The translations under genes were made by a program, and so were the position numbers. A DNA stretch of 5,507 nucleotides from an uncultured Clostridia bacterium (lineage in GTDB: Bacteria; Bacillota; Clostridia; RUG12999), in NCBI GenBank assembly GCA_938005345.1, contig CALLNG010000262.1, forward strand, positions 1 to 5,507, given 5' to 3'. Positions within the stretch are counted from its first letter, which is position 1. Each line of letters begins with the position of its first letter. Of the stretch, positions 5,399-5,507 are shown piece by piece. The notes under the pieces are model-generated. The model was given only the letters and a program-made list of their open reading frames with translations, did not search any database and had not been told where the DNA came from.

Positions 5399-5507
5399 AT
5401 GCAAGAAATAGTGCGGCGCCAGCGGCGCTTTTTTGAAAGCGGGCAAACGCGCAGCATTGCGTTCCGCCGCGCACAGCTAGAACGGCTGCGCCAAGCGGTT
5501 GATCGAA
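5399..5507 (+). CDS. Aldehyde dehydrogenase (class-3-like), N-terminus only
   Basis: The first 36 codons are in the window and the gene runs off the right edge. AGGAGG ends 8 bases before the ATG at 5399. The start reads MQEIVRRQRRFFESGQTRSI and continues AFRRAQLERLRQAV. The pattern of QR-x-FF-x-SG-x-T, then FR-x-x-QL-x-x-L, is the characteristic N-terminal helix of the ALDH3 / YwdH-type NAD(P)-dependent aldehyde dehydrogenases, cytoplasmic or membrane-attached enzymes that oxidise fatty and aromatic aldehydes to acids. The Rossmann fold, catalytic Cys and Glu lie outside the window, so activity cannot be judged. It is divergent to the M23 gene. Confidence 0.82.
   Translation, partial: MQEIVRRQRRFFESGQTRSIAFRRAQLERLRQAVDR
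5416..5434 (+). other. Terminator-like hairpin inside the aldehyde dehydrogenase start
   Basis: GCGCC (5416-5420) pairs with GGCGC (5424-5428) over a 3-base loop, extendable by one G-U pair, and six T residues (5429-5434) follow directly. This lies in codons 6-12. The T-run is the conserved Phe-Phe pair and the stem is Arg codons, so coding constraint may explain it. The stem is short for an intrinsic terminator. Confidence 0.3.

Overview
The window looks like the chromosome of a Gram-positive, probably gut-associated clostridium (Firmicutes, Oscillospirales-like). Every gene has a strong AGGAGG-type ribosome binding site, and most have SigA-like promoters with 17-base spacers. The exported proteins carry SLH and copper-amine-oxidase-like N-terminal domains, which are typical of Clostridia. 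Base composition is mixed and roughly balanced, apart from an AT-rich left edge. The lineage is an inference from these signs; nothing here fixes a genus.

Layout from left to right. Positions 1-116 are AT-rich and join, on the minus strand, to an abruptly truncated N-terminus of a RecD2-type helicase (start at 379). That helicase fragment keeps an excellent promoter, with a 12-bp perfect palindrome in its spacer. Divergent to it is a secreted serpin with an N-terminal SLH region (541-2250). Next come a shared terminator zone (2294-2349), a small single-pass membrane protein on the minus strand (2407-2796), and, divergent to that, a secreted transglutaminase-like protein (3082-4080). A two-way terminator (4082-4109) separates this from a convergent exported M23 peptidase-family protein with a copper-amine-oxidase-like domain (4130-5137, minus strand). 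The window ends in the first 36 codons of a class-3-like aldehyde dehydrogenase (from 5399), divergent to the M23 gene.

The genes are mostly separate transcription units, each with its own promoter and separated by hairpins, rather than one operon. Three consecutive large genes encode exported proteins: a protease inhibitor, a papain-fold transglutaminase-like enzyme and a cell-wall-peptidase-family protein. A cell-envelope or host-interface theme is therefore reasonable, but no shared pathway is shown by the sequence.

The points most worth a second look are: the recD2 break and the foreign-looking left edge; the operator-like palindrome at the recD2 promoter; the SLH-serpin architecture with a lengthened reactive-centre loop; a His-to-Asp change at a zinc-ligand position in the M23 domain; a tryptophan-rich C-terminal tail on the transglutaminase protein; and a terminator-like hairpin inside the first codons of the aldehyde dehydrogenase gene. 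I saw no CRISPR array, tRNA, rRNA or insertion sequence, and no clearly undescribed multi-gene system.
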